Source: Bacteroidales bacterium (GTDB lineage Bacteria; Bacteroidota; Bacteroidia; Bacteroidales; UBA7960). From it: a stretch of DNA of 59,047 nt. The stretch covers positions 1 through 59,047 of the forward strand of contig SLQX01000016.1 in NCBI GenBank assembly GCA_007131245.1. Reading direction: 5' to 3'. The notes under the pieces were generated by a model. It did not search any database. It was given only the letters and a program-made list of their open reading frames with translations, and had not been told where the DNA came from. Below, piece after piece: positions 1-10,605 of this stretch; the stretch's first letter is position 1, and each line of letters opens with the position of its first letter. A program made the translations under genes and the position numbers.

Positions 1-2
1 AA

Positions 3-1394
3 GACAAACCCAAAGATTTTAAGCAGGAAAACAAACAACACGAAAAATCTATACGGGCTAAAGATACCGACAAAAAAGCAGATAAAATAGCTAATCATCA
101 ATCCAAAAATCAGCAACAGAAAGAAAATCAACCATCTGCTGAAAAGCACCAACACACCCAAGTGGCCGAAACCACCCAAACAAACAACCAGCAGCAAGGC
201 AAAGATGGTCGTGATAAAGACAATCAGCAAAAGCAAAAGAACAATGAACGCCGCAACCAGGAACCAGTATATGAGTTTGACGGTATCATTACTGCCGAAG
301 GAGTACTGGAAATTATGCCTGACGGCTATGGCTTTTTGCGTTCCTCTGATTACAACTACCTGAACTCACCTGACGACATTTACGTTTCCCAAAGCCAGAT
401 TAAACTATTTGGGCTGAAAACCGGAGACACCATAAATGGAGGTATCAGGCCACCTAAAGAAAACGAAAAATATTTCCCTTTGATCAAAGTGGAAAAAATA
501 AATGGCCGTATTCCAGCAGAGGTTCGCGACCGGGTACCCTTCGATTTTCTTACACCGCTATTCCCTCAGGAAAAGTTTGAACTTACCGGACATGCGCAAA
601 GTAATATTTCCACCCGCTTAATTGATATGTTTGCCCCCATTGGCAAAGGACAACGTGGTCTCATTGTTGCACAACCCAAAACAGGTAAAACCATTCTCTT
701 ACAGGATGTAGCCAACGCCATTGCTGCAAACCACCCTGAGGCCTTTTTGATTGTTTTGCTCATAGATGAAAGACCGGAAGAAGTTACAGAGATGGCCCGC
801 AACGTTAAAGCGGAAGTGATTTCATCCACCTTTGATGAGCCCGCCGACCGACACGTAAAAGTTGCTAACATCGTTCTTGAAAAAGCGAAACGTATGGTTG
901 AATGTGGTCATGATGTTGTTATTCTGCTTGATTCCATTACCCGTCTTGCCAGGGCCTTTAACACCGTTGCCCCCGCTTCAGGCAAAGTACTTTCAGGTGG
1001 GGTTGATGCCAACGCCCTGCATAAACCTAAACGGTTTTTCGGTGCAGCCAGAAATATTGAAGATGGAGGTTCTCTTTCTATCATCGCAACTGCACTTACC
1101 GATACGGGTTCAAAGATGGATGAGGTTATTTTTGAAGAATTCAAAGGTACAGGTAATATGGAATTGCAGTTGGATCGCAGACTATCCAACAAACGTATAT
1201 TCCCATCCATTGATATCGTGGCTTCGGGAACCCGTAGAGAAGACCTGTTAATGGACAAAGAAATGATGAATCGCGTCTGGATTTTGCGTAAATTTATTGC
1301 TGATATGACGCCCCTGGAAACCATGGAGTTTTTAATGGACAAAGTCAAACATACTCAATCCAATGAAGAGTTCCTATTATCGATGAATGGATAA
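3..1394 (+). CDS. rho: Transcription termination factor Rho (5' truncated by window edge; frame open from base 3)
   Basis: [23 protein letters not shown] Walker [86 protein letters not shown]. Reading frame continues upstream of the ORF-track start (162) to the window edge as K/Q/N-rich sequence. Confidence 0.97.
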   Translation, partial: DKPKDFKQENKQHEKSIRAKDTDKKADKIANHQSKNQQQKENQPSAEKHQHTQVAETTQTNNQQQGKDGRDKDNQQKQKNNERRNQEPVYEFDGIITAEGVLEIMPDGYGFLRSSDYNYLNSPDDIYVSQSQIKLFGLKTGDTINGGIRPPKENEKYFPLIKVEKINGRIPAEVRDRVPFDFLTPLFPQEKFELTGHAQSNISTRLIDMFAPIGKGQRGLIVAQPKTGKTILLQDVANAIAANHPEAFLIVLLIDERPEEVTEMARNVKAEVISSTFDEPADRHVKVANIVLEKAKRMVECGHDVVILLDSITRLARAFNTVAPASGKVLSGGVDANALHKPKRFFGAARNIEDGGSLSIIATALTDTGSKMDEVIFEEFKGTGNMELQLDRRLSNKRIFPSIDIVASGTRREDLLMDKEMMNRVWILRKFIADMTPLETMEFLMDKVKHTQSNEEFLLSMNG

Positions 1395-1446
1395 GGGATA
1401 CAGGTTCAGAAAGAGAATTCCTAATACATTCCCGGAACTCAAATTA

Positions 1447-1480
1447 CAAAGGGCTGCTAAAATGCAGCCCTTTGCTTTTT
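1447..1480. terminator. Rho-independent-type hairpin between convergent rho and copA-like genes
   Basis: Perfect 11-bp stem caaagggctgc / gcagccctttg, loop taaaat, followed by ctttttg. Confidence 0.85.
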
Positions 1481-1592
1481 GCTTGATAACTACTCATAAA
1501 CCCAAATTTAACACCTATTTAACGATTTCCTTCCCGAACTGATAACTGTTGTTATCTCTAAATCATCTAAAGCCCTTAAAAGAGGCCCGGAA

Positions 1593-3737
1593 CTATTTTG
1601 AAGGAAGTCTCCTGCGCTTAAGCCTCAGTGAGTTTAATACAACAATTACATCAGACAATGCCATAGCTGCTGCAGCTATCATCGGACTTAGCAGTCCTAT
1701 CACTGCCAATGGTATAGCCATAACATTATAAATAAAGGCCCAGAATAAATTTTCCTTAATGGTTCGCCGGGTTACCCTGGCTGAACCAAAAGCCGTGGAA
1801 AGCAGTTCAAGATTACCTTTTAGCAATACCACGTCTGCAGATTTTACAGCCACCTGGGTACCCGTGCTCATGGCTATACCCACATAAGCTTTTGCCAATG
1901 CCGGGGCATCATTTATTCCATCCCCAACCATGGCCACTTTGTTTTGTGACGAAAGTTCTTCCACAATCCGGAGCTTTTCCTCGGGTCTTTTTTCGGCATA
2001 AACCTCTTCAATACCCAACTTCTGAGCAATATCCTGACATTTTTTCTCCCTGTCACCGCTGAGCAAAACTGTTTGTTTTCCACTGTTTTTAATATAATCA
2101 ATGGCTTTTCGGGCCTCAGGTTTTATCTCATCTTCTATGTCAAGCCATCCTATGAGATTTTCATTCATGGTTACGTAAATACTATGGGTACTGTCAGTGG
2201 TTAATGACTTCGCAACTTCATAAGAACCAACCCTGTAAATATTGCCCTCTTTGTCTGTGGCCGTCAGACCCAACCCTTTTTCTTCCTCGACTTTTTCAAA
2301 CCTGATTAGCGCTGCTCCTTTAAATTCTTGTACAATAGACTTGGCGATGGGGTGAGAGGAGTGTTTCTCAATACTATAGAGCAATGAAACAAGACTTTGC
2401 TGACTTTTACCGCCCATTGCTTCCAGATTACTTACACGAAACTTGCCCGTGGTAAGGGTTCCTGTTTTGTCAAAAATAACTTTTTCGATAACAGGGAGTT
2501 TATCAAATACGCTACCACCCTTGATTAGAATACCATTTTTGGCGGTACGGCCTAACCCTACGACTACAGCGGTGGGAATAGCCAAACCAAGAGCACACGG
2601 ACAGGCGATCACAAGAACAGCTACACCACGCATGAGCGCATCCCGAAAGGGCAAATCTGTACCCAGAAACCACCCCAGCCAGGTTGCCAGTGCAATAATT
2701 ACAACTGTTGGCACAAATACAGTACTAATCTTGTCGGCAAGGTTCTGCAACTGCGGTTTATCTTTTTGGGCATTCCGAACCATTTCTATGATTTGCGACA
2801 AGACAGTATCTTTACCGGTGGCAGTAGCTTTTACCTTTATATTACCGGTTTCAAGGATGGTTCCACCAATCACCTTATCCCCTTTAACCCTGTCAACAGG
2901 AATGCTCTCACCTGAAACCATCGATTCATCAATGCTCCCATAGCCCCAGTATATTTCACCATCAACCGGTACCTGATCCCCACTGTTTACAAGAAATAAA
3001 TCACCGGTTTGCAGCAGGGATGCGTCTACCTCTTCTATATATTCCTGCCCTTCGTTCATTTCCTGTGTAATACGTTTAGCTGATGTTTTCTGTAGACGGG
3101 TAAGTTCATCCACAGCCGATGTGGTTTTTTTGACAGAACGATGCTCCAACATATTACCAAGTAGCACAATACTAATGATACTTGCCGAAGTTTCGTAAAA
3201 CATATAATCAGGACCTAACCGGTAAAGGGTACCAATCAGGCTGTAAACAAAAGCTGCGGTTGATCCCATAAATATCAACACATCCATATTAGTAACCCCA
3301 GCCTTAAGACTATTGTAAGCACTTTTGCCAAAATGCCAGAACCCAACTGCAAAAACAGGGAGGGTTAATGCCAGCTGAAAATAGTCATTGTGCAGCAGAT
3401 CAAAAGGCACAAACATGGCTAGAATAAGAGGTACAGTGAAAATAGCCGTAAAATAGAACTTTTTTTCAATGGTGCTTAATCCCTTCCGACGCGGCTGTTC
3501 ACTTTCATGGCCATCTTTTCGACGGGTCACCTTATACCCCAGGTTTTCTATGGTTTTGACCGCAACCGAAAAGGAGTTTTCGTCCCCGGCTTCAAAACGA
3601 ACATCATCGGTGGTAAAATCTGCATCAACATTTTTGAAACCTTGCTTCTCAAGAGCTTTTTTAATACCTAAAGTGCAGTTGGTACAGCTCATCCCCTCCA
3701 CTTTCAATTCAACCACATGTAAAGCATTATTTTTCAT
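1593..3737 (-). CDS. copA: Copper-translocating P-type ATPase with one N-terminal HMA domain
   Basis: GMSCTNC metal-binding motif, CPCALG, DKTGTLTTG, MVGDGINDAPALA, SGESIPV. Confidence 0.93.
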   Translation of the reverse strand: MKNNALHVVELKVEGMSCTNCTLGIKKALEKQGFKNVDADFTTDDVRFEAGDENSFSVAVKTIENLGYKVTRRKDGHESEQPRRKGLSTIEKKFYFTAIFTVPLILAMFVPFDLLHNDYFQLALTLPVFAVGFWHFGKSAYNSLKAGVTNMDVLIFMGSTAAFVYSLIGTLYRLGPDYMFYETSASIISIVLLGNMLEHRSVKKTTSAVDELTRLQKTSAKRITQEMNEGQEYIEEVDASLLQTGDLFLVNSGDQVPVDGEIYWGYGSIDESMVSGESIPVDRVKGDKVIGGTILETGNIKVKATATGKDTVLSQIIEMVRNAQKDKPQLQNLADKISTVFVPTVVIIALATWLGWFLGTDLPFRDALMRGVAVLVIACPCALGLAIPTAVVVGLGRTAKNGILIKGGSVFDKLPVIEKVIFDKTGTLTTGKFRVSNLEAMGGKSQQSLVSLLYSIEKHSSHPIAKSIVQEFKGAALIRFEKVEEEKGLGLTATDKEGNIYRVGSYEVAKSLTTDSTHSIYVTMNENLIGWLDIEDEIKPEARKAIDYIKNSGKQTVLLSGDREKKCQDIAQKLGIEEVYAEKRPEEKLRIVEELSSQNKVAMVGDGINDAPALAKAYVGIAMSTGTQVAVKSADVVLLKGNLELLSTAFGSARVTRRTIKENLFWAFIYNVMAIPLAVIGLLSPMIAAAAMALSDVIVVLNSLRLKRRRLPSK

Positions 3738-3872
3738 ATATTTAATTTGTTTGAAAACGTATTATGTACTTAAATACCTATATTTGAAACAACTTACAAA
3801 ATAAAGAGTTCGATACTTAAACAATTATAACACAACAAATCTTTACCTCAAAAGATTTAACTTTGTTTGTAC

Positions 3873-4826
3873 ATGAAAAATCCATTTAGCATGGCAAACT
3901 CCTTGCCCGTTAAAAATATTTTCCTCCTGGCCTGGATCCTGTTTTCAGGATATGCCTGCTCAGGAAATAAGTCTGACAGTGAAAGACAGATGGATTCTTT
4001 CTCTGTTCCATTTTGTCATTCTATTGCCCCAACGGAAATCTTAACATCGACACAAGACAGTTTGTTGTACCACCAGTTCATCAATCATGAGATGGAGGTT
4101 GTTGAGGGAAAACCAGCAATTGCAGACCAAATCATACATGTTGCCAGGCTTTTTAAATCCACACCCTATGTAGCATCCACCCTTGAGGTTACCGATAAAG
4201 AACAACTTGTTATAAACCTGGGCGAATTGGACTGCACCACTTTTGTTGAATATGTGCTGGCCATAAGCCTGGCGTCACATTACCAGCAAACAAACTTTGA
4301 AGACTTTTCCAGGATAATTACCTGCCTGAGATACAGAGATGGTATTATTGATGAGTATCCTTCCAGATTGCATTATTTTACGGAGTGGCTGCAGCAGCAT
4401 GTAAAAAACGGACTGCTGGAGTTAACCAGTGACAAACTAGGCAGTAAACCTTTTAATACCGAGGTTAGCTTTATGAGCTCGAACCCTCATTTATATCAAC
4501 AATTGGATAATCCCGATTTTATTGAAGAAATCAAGAAAGTGGAAAAAAGAATTTCATCTTTTACCATGAACTACATCCCCAAAGATGAGATTTCAGAGTT
4601 GGAAAACAAAATTATGGATGGCGACATCATTGCTTTTACTACTGATATACCCGGCCTGGATGTATCACATAATGGGTTTGCCTATCATCACAAAGGTCGT
4701 TTACACTTGCTTCATGCTTCCACCCGCAAGGACATGGTTGAAATAACACCGATTCCTTTAAGCCGTTATATTGCCCCCATGGCCAATGTAACAGGAATTT
4801 TGGTGGCAAGGCTTACCCCCGGGTAA
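3873..4826 (+). CDS. DUF1460 / N-acetylmuramoyl-L-alanine amidase-like lipoprotein
   Basis: Lipobox SGYAC near N-terminus; ELDCTTFVEYVLAISLA motif with later DIIAFTTDIPGLDVSHNGF, typical of the NlpC/P60-like DUF1460 family. ORF-track TTG start at 3867 is probably wrong; ATG at 3873 used. Confidence 0.78.
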   Translation: MKNPFSMANSLPVKNIFLLAWILFSGYACSGNKSDSERQMDSFSVPFCHSIAPTEILTSTQDSLLYHQFINHEMEVVEGKPAIADQIIHVARLFKSTPYVASTLEVTDKEQLVINLGELDCTTFVEYVLAISLASHYQQTNFEDFSRIITCLRYRDGIIDEYPSRLHYFTEWLQQHVKNGLLELTSDKLGSKPFNTEVSFMSSNPHLYQQLDNPDFIEEIKKVEKRISSFTMNYIPKDEISELENKIMDGDIIAFTTDIPGLDVSHNGFAYHHKGRLHLLHASTRKDMVEITPIPLSRYIAPMANVTGILVARLTPG

Positions 4827-4888
4827 CTAATCGAAAGGTGAGCCCCACAAAATCGGGCTTCATTTCCCAGGTAAATATGTAATTTATA

Positions 4889-5905
4889 TCAGTCGGAGTA
4901 CCTGGTATAGGGTGTAACTTGCTGGTGGGCAAAATCTCCCTCCTGGAACTTATAATACCCGGCCATTGCAATCATAGCTGCATTATCGGTACTGTATTCA
5001 AACTTTGGGATATAAACCTTCCAGCCCGACTGTTCCTGCTCCTGGAGCATGGTCTGTCGCAGGCCTGAGTTGGCTGATACACCTCCTGCGATAGCCACAT
5101 GCCTGATCCCTGTTTGCTGTGCTGCTTTTCTCAGCTTATTCATCAGTATTTCAATGATGGTATACTGTACAGAGGCACTGATATCCTCTTTATTTTCTTC
5201 AATATACTGGGGGTTTTTCTTTAATTGGTCACGCAGATAATAAAGCACCGACGTTTTGAGTCCACTGAAAGAAAAATTCAGTTCAGGTATTTTGGGATGT
5301 GGAAATGGAATGGCATGCGGATTGCCTTTTTTAGCCAGTTTATCGATAAGAGGTCCTCCCGGATAAGGAAGTCCCATAATCTTTGCGGCTTTATCAAAAG
5401 TTTCACCTGCCGCATCATCGATCGTCTGACCAATAACTTCCATTTGAAAATGATTCTTTACAAGCACTATTTGGGTATGGCCGCCGGAGACTGTAAGACA
5501 TAGAAACGGGAACTCAGGTTTTTGAGGTTGCTGCGGATCCTCTATAAAATGAGCAAGGATGTGCGCATGCATATGATTCACCTCGATAAGAGGAATACCC
5601 AGAGCCATAGAAAAAGACTTGGCAAAGGATGCACCTACCAGCAAGGACCCCAACAAGCCAGGACCATTGGTAAATGCTACTGCATGAAGTTGATTTTTGT
5701 GTATCTTTGCAGCATCCAAAGCTTTATGAATGACTGGAATGATGTTTTGCTGATGTGCCCGGGATGCCAGCTCAGGAACCACACCACCATAAAATTTGTG
5801 AACTTCCTGATTTGCAATAACATTGGCAAGAATTTTGTTGTCTCTCAATACTGCCGCTGAAGTATCATCACAGGAAGACTCAATTCCCAGAATATAGGTT
5901 TCCAT
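4889..5905 (-). CDS. tsaD: tRNA N6-adenosine threonylcarbamoyltransferase TsaD
   Basis: LGIESSCDDTSAAVL, HMHAHILAHF, GGHTQIV, DDAAGETFDKAAKIMGLPYPGGP, AGGVSANSGLR. Confidence 0.97.
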   Translation of the reverse strand: METYILGIESSCDDTSAAVLRDNKILANVIANQEVHKFYGGVVPELASRAHQQNIIPVIHKALDAAKIHKNQLHAVAFTNGPGLLGSLLVGASFAKSFSMALGIPLIEVNHMHAHILAHFIEDPQQPQKPEFPFLCLTVSGGHTQIVLVKNHFQMEVIGQTIDDAAGETFDKAAKIMGLPYPGGPLIDKLAKKGNPHAIPFPHPKIPELNFSFSGLKTSVLYYLRDQLKKNPQYIEENKEDISASVQYTIIEILMNKLRKAAQQTGIRHVAIAGGVSANSGLRQTMLQEQEQSGWKVYIPKFEYSTDNAAMIAMAGYYKFQEGDFAHQQVTPYTRYSD

Positions 5906-5956
5906 GAAGTTAAAACAGTTGTTTTGTGTAATTTTTTTTGTTCCAAAAATAGGGAG

Positions 5957-5965
5957 GCAAAGTTA
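5957..5965 (-). promoter_or_regulatory. Putative -7 element TAACTTTGC of tsaD
   Basis: Plus-strand GCAAAGTTA, about 50 nt upstream of the tsaD start. Confidence 0.4.
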
Positions 5966-6003
5966 TTAAAAAAACAGGTCGCATAATACTACTTACATCT
6001 TTT

Positions 6004-9000
6004 GTGATGTTTCTCATCCCAACGGTAATGTATTTCACATTCCGTTCTCCCGCCGTACAAACCTATTTGGCTAATAAAGCAGCGGAGTATCTATCGCGTG
6101 AGCTTGATGCTAAAGTAAGCGTGGGTGGTGTTAACATTACCTACACCATGAATATCGTGCTTGAAGACCTTGCCCTTGAAGACCAAAGAGGAGAGCCCCT
6201 GCTTGCAACCCAAAAAATTGAATTTGACATTAGCCATATTTCCTTTTCAAACCGAACCCTTAATATCAATAAACTTTTATTTGATCAGGCCCTGCTTTAT
6301 ATCACTGAGTATGAAGATGAAAATCTTCACAACTTCCAGTTTATTTTAGATTATTTCCAGGCTGATAAGCAGGATACAGATACGATAACATTACCCAACT
6401 GGGACGTATCGGTTCGTTCGTTTGAATTTGCACAATCCGGTCTTTGGTATAAAAACCATAATCAGCAAGATTCAGACTTTGGTTTTAATCAGAGTAACTT
6501 TGTTGTGGATAACTTTTACATCGACATAGAAGATATTTTCTTTGAAGATGAAATATTTATGGCATCCCTGGTAAACCTCTCGCTGGGCGAATCCAATGGT
6601 TTTAGCCTTAATAAAGTCACTGCAGACATATTTTTATCTCCCCTTGGCGGACACATTAATAACTTTGAATTAAACACTGCACTCAGTCAGGTAAAGATGG
6701 ATGTGGCTTTGGACTATAACTCCTACAATAGCTTCAGACATTTTGCCGATTCCGTTGATTTTGATATCGAACTCCAAGCTTCTGATTTAGATCTTTATGA
6801 AATTGGCTATTTTATTCCGCAGGCATATGGTATTGAAGGCCTTACCAGGGTTGAGGGAAATTTCAGTGGCCAACTAAGCAATTTGCAAGCATCTGATGTG
6901 TATATGCGTTATGGCAATATGACACAGTTTACAGGTGATTTTGATATTACAGGATTGCCGGATAAGGAAAATGCTTTTATGAACTTTTCAGTTGACCACC
7001 TCATCACCCATAAAAAGGACATTGAACAGTTTCGCCTGCCGGGAGAAAAAACTGCATACCTGGAACTACCCCCCGAATTTGAAAGCCTGGGGGTAACATC
7101 TTTTAGAGGAAATTTCACCGGTTTTTTACATGATTTTGCCGCTTCAGGAAATATTCAGTCAGCCCTTGGTGAAATTTCTGCTGATTTGGCAATTACCAGC
7201 AGCGACAATTTTGAAAATGTGGTTTATGAGGGTAATTTGGCAACCAATGAATTTCGGCTCGGTCTTTTTACAGGTAACACCAGTTGGGGAAGAATCACTT
7301 TTGATACGCATATTTCAGGCAGTGGGCTAACCCTTGAGGATGCAGACATGGATATGACAGGCCGGGTTAAGTCTATGGTTTTTAATAAATATGAGTACAG
7401 AAATATTGATGTAAATGGACGTTTTTACAATAAACGTTTTAATGGTAACCTGCTTATTGATGACCCAAACTTGCTGGTGAACTTCAACGGCCTGGTAGAT
7501 TTTCATGAAGATATCCCACTACTCAACTTCACCCTGGAGCTGGAACGGGCCAACCTGACTCAGCTCAATCTTTACCAGAGAGACAGCCTTTTCCATAGCC
7601 TTGTATCCACAGTTGTACACGTAGATGGCAAAGGCAGTAACCTTGACAACATGGAGGGTGATGTAATTGCTTACCAAAGTAGCTATTACGAAAAGGCCAT
7701 TGAACCTTCTGATACGATAATTGAGCAAGCGTATCATACCGATGTGATTGCCCTTGAAAATCATAATTTACCCAATGACCACAAGTTGGTAAGATTTTAC
7801 TCCGATTTTGCAGATTTTCGTATGGAAGGGAATATTAATTTTGAAAATATTGTTCAATCTTTTCAGCAAATGGCATATACTTATGCACCGGCCCGTTTCC
7901 GGAATCCACCTCCGGAAAATAACAATGGCGAAAGGTACATCCAAACAGCTAATTTTGAAATTCATTTAAAAAATACGGAACCCATAACAGCTATTTTCTG
8001 GCCTGCCATTCGTATAGCACCACATACTTTTCTAAATGGTAACATTGATACCCAAAATAGTTCGATTGCTTTAAACGGGGATATCGATTATATATCCCTG
8101 GGCAATCGCAATATTCAAAACCTATCACTCAAGTTGCACTCTGATACAACAGAACTATTGCTTACCACCCAAAGCGACCGATTTTTGCTATCAGACAGCA
8201 TCTGGATGGATCGTTTTACATTTTCAGGAAAAGTTGCCAGTGACAGTATTACTGTGACCTCAGAATGGGAAAACCATCAATCACGAAATAAGAACTACGG
8301 ACAAGTCAATGCTAAAGGAAATTTTATTTCCCCGAATTTTACCCAATTCAGCATCATGCCCTCAAGGGCCTATATCAATGATTCGCTCTGGACCATAAGG
8401 CCTGGCAACCAGATTACTCTTGACTCAACATCCATTGCTATTGAAAACTTTTTTCTATACAAAAACGATGAAGATTTAAAAGTTGACGGAGTGTTGAGTG
8501 ACAGCCCAGAGGATCAGTTGCTTTTGGAACTGAATAACTTTGACCTAAAGAGTTTTGCTTTTTTACTTGGTGACAGAAAGCTTGATTTTGCGGGTTTTGC
8601 CAGCGGTAAAGTAAACCTCTCCACACTCAATCATTCTCCCAGCATCACGGCCAATATGCTGGTCAAAGACTTTGCCTTTAACCACGATCATTTGGGTGAT
8701 CTCTCTGTTGAAAGTAACTGGGATGCCAATGAGAACGCTTTTAAAGTAGGTGCTGAGGTGATTTATTACGGCAATGTTGGGTACAACAAGCCCATCATAG
8801 TCAATGGCTACTTTTACCCTGAACGGGAAGATGATAATTTTGATCTGGACATAAAAATTGAAAACCTCAAAATGTCTGTTTTTGGCAGATATATGGAAAG
8901 TTTTACCTCGAACTTCAGGGGGCTGGCATCAGGCAACCTAAGGCTCGATGGACCTGTGGAACAACCCGAACTCACAGGAAGAGCCCGGCTGGTAAGAACG

Positions 9001-10512
9001 GGGTTCAGGGTCGATTACCTGAATACGTCCTACTCTTTTGCCCATGAAGTTGAAGTGGGTAAAGACTATTTCAAGCTGGACAACCTCACTCTTAACGACA
9101 CCATTGGAAATACGGCCAATGTATCGGGAGTTATCAGACATACCAACTTTAACAACTTCAGCCTTGACCTTAGTATTTGGCCCGACAGGATGGTGGTACT
9201 TAACACCATGCCCCACCATAATAATTCCTTTTATGGCACAGCCTTTGCCACAGGCCTTGCCCGTATTCACGGTCCCGTTAATGATATCACCCTGGACATT
9301 TCTGCTCTAACCAACAGGGGCACACGTATTTCACTACCCCTGGATTATGACGGTTTAATGACAGAGTCAAGCTTTATTACTTTTGTAGCCCCCCAGGATA
9401 AAGCAAACGGTAATCAACAGATAGAAATCCCGCAAACACAAATACAGGGGTTAACCATGAATTTCGACCTGGAAATAACACCTGATGCCGAAGTGCAAAT
9501 CATTTTTGACTCGCAGATTGGTGACATAATGCGCGGACGTGGTTTTGGTGACCTAAAGTTTGAGTTGGATAACCAGGGGGGCTTTAATATATACGGGGAT
9601 TATACACTGGAGGACGGAGATTACCTTTTCACTCTGCAAAACCTTATCAACAAAAGGTTTCGAATGGAGCAGGGAGGCACCATCAGCTGGAGAGGAGACC
9701 CTTATAATGCAGAAATTGATATTCGTACCATATATTCACTGAGAACCACTCTACATGATTTGGCCATGAACCAGGCAGACACAGCTGATATCTACCAGCG
9801 AAGAGTTCCCGTTGAGACGGTGCTCCACCTTACTGAAAACCTTTCTAACCCGTCCATTAATTTTGAAATACAACTTCCCTCAGCTGATGAAAGTGCACGC
9901 GAGATGCTGGACAGACTTATTACCACCGAACAGGAGATGAACAGGCAGGTTTTTTCCTTGCTGATTCTCAACCGGTTTGTTCCTCCCGACGATTCTTTTA
10001 ATACAGCATTGGGTTACGGAATGGGGTCAACCTCTACAGAGCTCCTTAGCAACCAACTCAGCAACTGGCTGTCGCAAATCAGTTCTGATTTTGATATTGG
10101 GGTCAATTACAGACCGGGAGATGAAATCAGCAGCCAGGAAATTGAAGTAGCACTTTCCACCCAACTGTTTGACGACAGGGTGATTATAGACGGAAATGTG
10201 GGTGTAGCCGGGGATCATCCTGCTCAGACACAAAGAGCAAGTAATATCATCGGCGACGTAAATGTGGAGGTAAAAATAACCCCTGAAGGAAAATTCAGGG
10301 TAAAAGCATTTAACCGGTCAAACACCTTTGACATTATTAATACCAATGCTCCTTACACCCAGGGTGTAGGCGTATTTTACAGACGGGAATTTGACAGTTT
10401 AAGTGACCTTTTCCGCAAGCAGAAAAGGTCATCATTGGATATCCCTGAAGTACAGACAGTACAGGAGGATTTTGAAAGCACTGACATATCACCGTTAACG
10501 CCCGGTGAGTAA
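6004..10512 (+). CDS. Translocation/assembly module TamB-like protein (DUF490), 1502 aa; true start may be slightly upstream
   Basis: N-terminal TM helix, very long beta-rich protein, C-terminal DUF490-like region (GDYTLEDGDYLFTLQNLINKRFRMEQGGTISWRGDPYNAEIDIRTIYSLRTTL... RQVFSLLILNRFVPP). Divergent from tsaD. Confidence 0.88.
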   Translation: MMFLIPTVMYFTFRSPAVQTYLANKAAEYLSRELDAKVSVGGVNITYTMNIVLEDLALEDQRGEPLLATQKIEFDISHISFSNRTLNINKLLFDQALLYITEYEDENLHNFQFILDYFQADKQDTDTITLPNWDVSVRSFEFAQSGLWYKNHNQQDSDFGFNQSNFVVDNFYIDIEDIFFEDEIFMASLVNLSLGESNGFSLNKVTADIFLSPLGGHINNFELNTALSQVKMDVALDYNSYNSFRHFADSVDFDIELQASDLDLYEIGYFIPQAYGIEGLTRVEGNFSGQLSNLQASDVYMRYGNMTQFTGDFDITGLPDKENAFMNFSVDHLITHKKDIEQFRLPGEKTAYLELPPEFESLGVTSFRGNFTGFLHDFAASGNIQSALGEISADLAITSSDNFENVVYEGNLATNEFRLGLFTGNTSWGRITFDTHISGSGLTLEDADMDMTGRVKSMVFNKYEYRNIDVNGRFYNKRFNGNLLIDDPNLLVNFNGLVDFHEDIPLLNFTLELERANLTQLNLYQRDSLFHSLVSTVVHVDGKGSNLDNMEGDVIAYQSSYYEKAIEPSDTIIEQAYHTDVIALENHNLPNDHKLVRFYSDFADFRMEGNINFENIVQSFQQMAYTYAPARFRNPPPENNNGERYIQTANFEIHLKNTEPITAIFWPAIRIAPHTFLNGNIDTQNSSIALNGDIDYISLGNRNIQNLSLKLHSDTTELLLTTQSDRFLLSDSIWMDRFTFSGKVASDSITVTSEWENHQSRNKNYGQVNAKGNFISPNFTQFSIMPSRAYINDSLWTIRPGNQITLDSTSIAIENFFLYKNDEDLKVDGVLSDSPEDQLLLELNNFDLKSFAFLLGDRKLDFAGFASGKVNLSTLNHSPSITANMLVKDFAFNHDHLGDLSVESNWDANENAFKVGAEVIYYGNVGYNKPIIVNGYFYPEREDDNFDLDIKIENLKMSVFGRYMESFTSNFRGLASGNLRLDGPVEQPELTGRARLVRTGFRVDYLNTSYSFAHEVEVGKDYFKLDNLTLNDTIGNTANVSGVIRHTNFNNFSLDLSIWPDRMVVLNTMPHHNNSFYGTAFATGLARIHGPVNDITLDISALTNRGTRISLPLDYDGLMTESSFITFVAPQDKANGNQQIEIPQTQIQGLTMNFDLEITPDAEVQIIFDSQIGDIMRGRGFGDLKFELDNQGGFNIYGDYTLEDGDYLFTLQNLINKRFRMEQGGTISWRGDPYNAEIDIRTIYSLRTTLHDLAMNQADTADIYQRRVPVETVLHLTENLSNPSINFEIQLPSADESAREMLDRLITTEQEMNRQVFSLLILNRFVPPDDSFNTALGYGMGSTSTELLSNQLSNWLSQISSDFDIGVNYRPGDEISSQEIEVALSTQLFDDRVIIDGNVGVAGDHPAQTQRASNIIGDVNVEVKITPEGKFRVKAFNRSNTFDIINTNAPYTQGVGVFYRREFDSLSDLFRKQKRSSLDIPEVQTVQEDFESTDISPLTPGE

Positions 10513-10605
10513 ATACCATACAAACATTTAACAAATCAATATATCACCTGCCAACAAATAATATACCTCTAAATACCTGAACCACCATTGTCAGTTTTCC
10601 GGATG

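Noticed and set aside
862-1348. ORFs of 129 aa (+) and 146 aa (-) inside rho
   Set aside because: Out-of-frame or antisense shadows of the strongly supported Rho coding frame.
2443-2943. 166-aa plus-strand ORF antisense to the copper ATPase
   Set aside because: Low-quality composition; mirrors the conserved P-type ATPase frame on the other strand.
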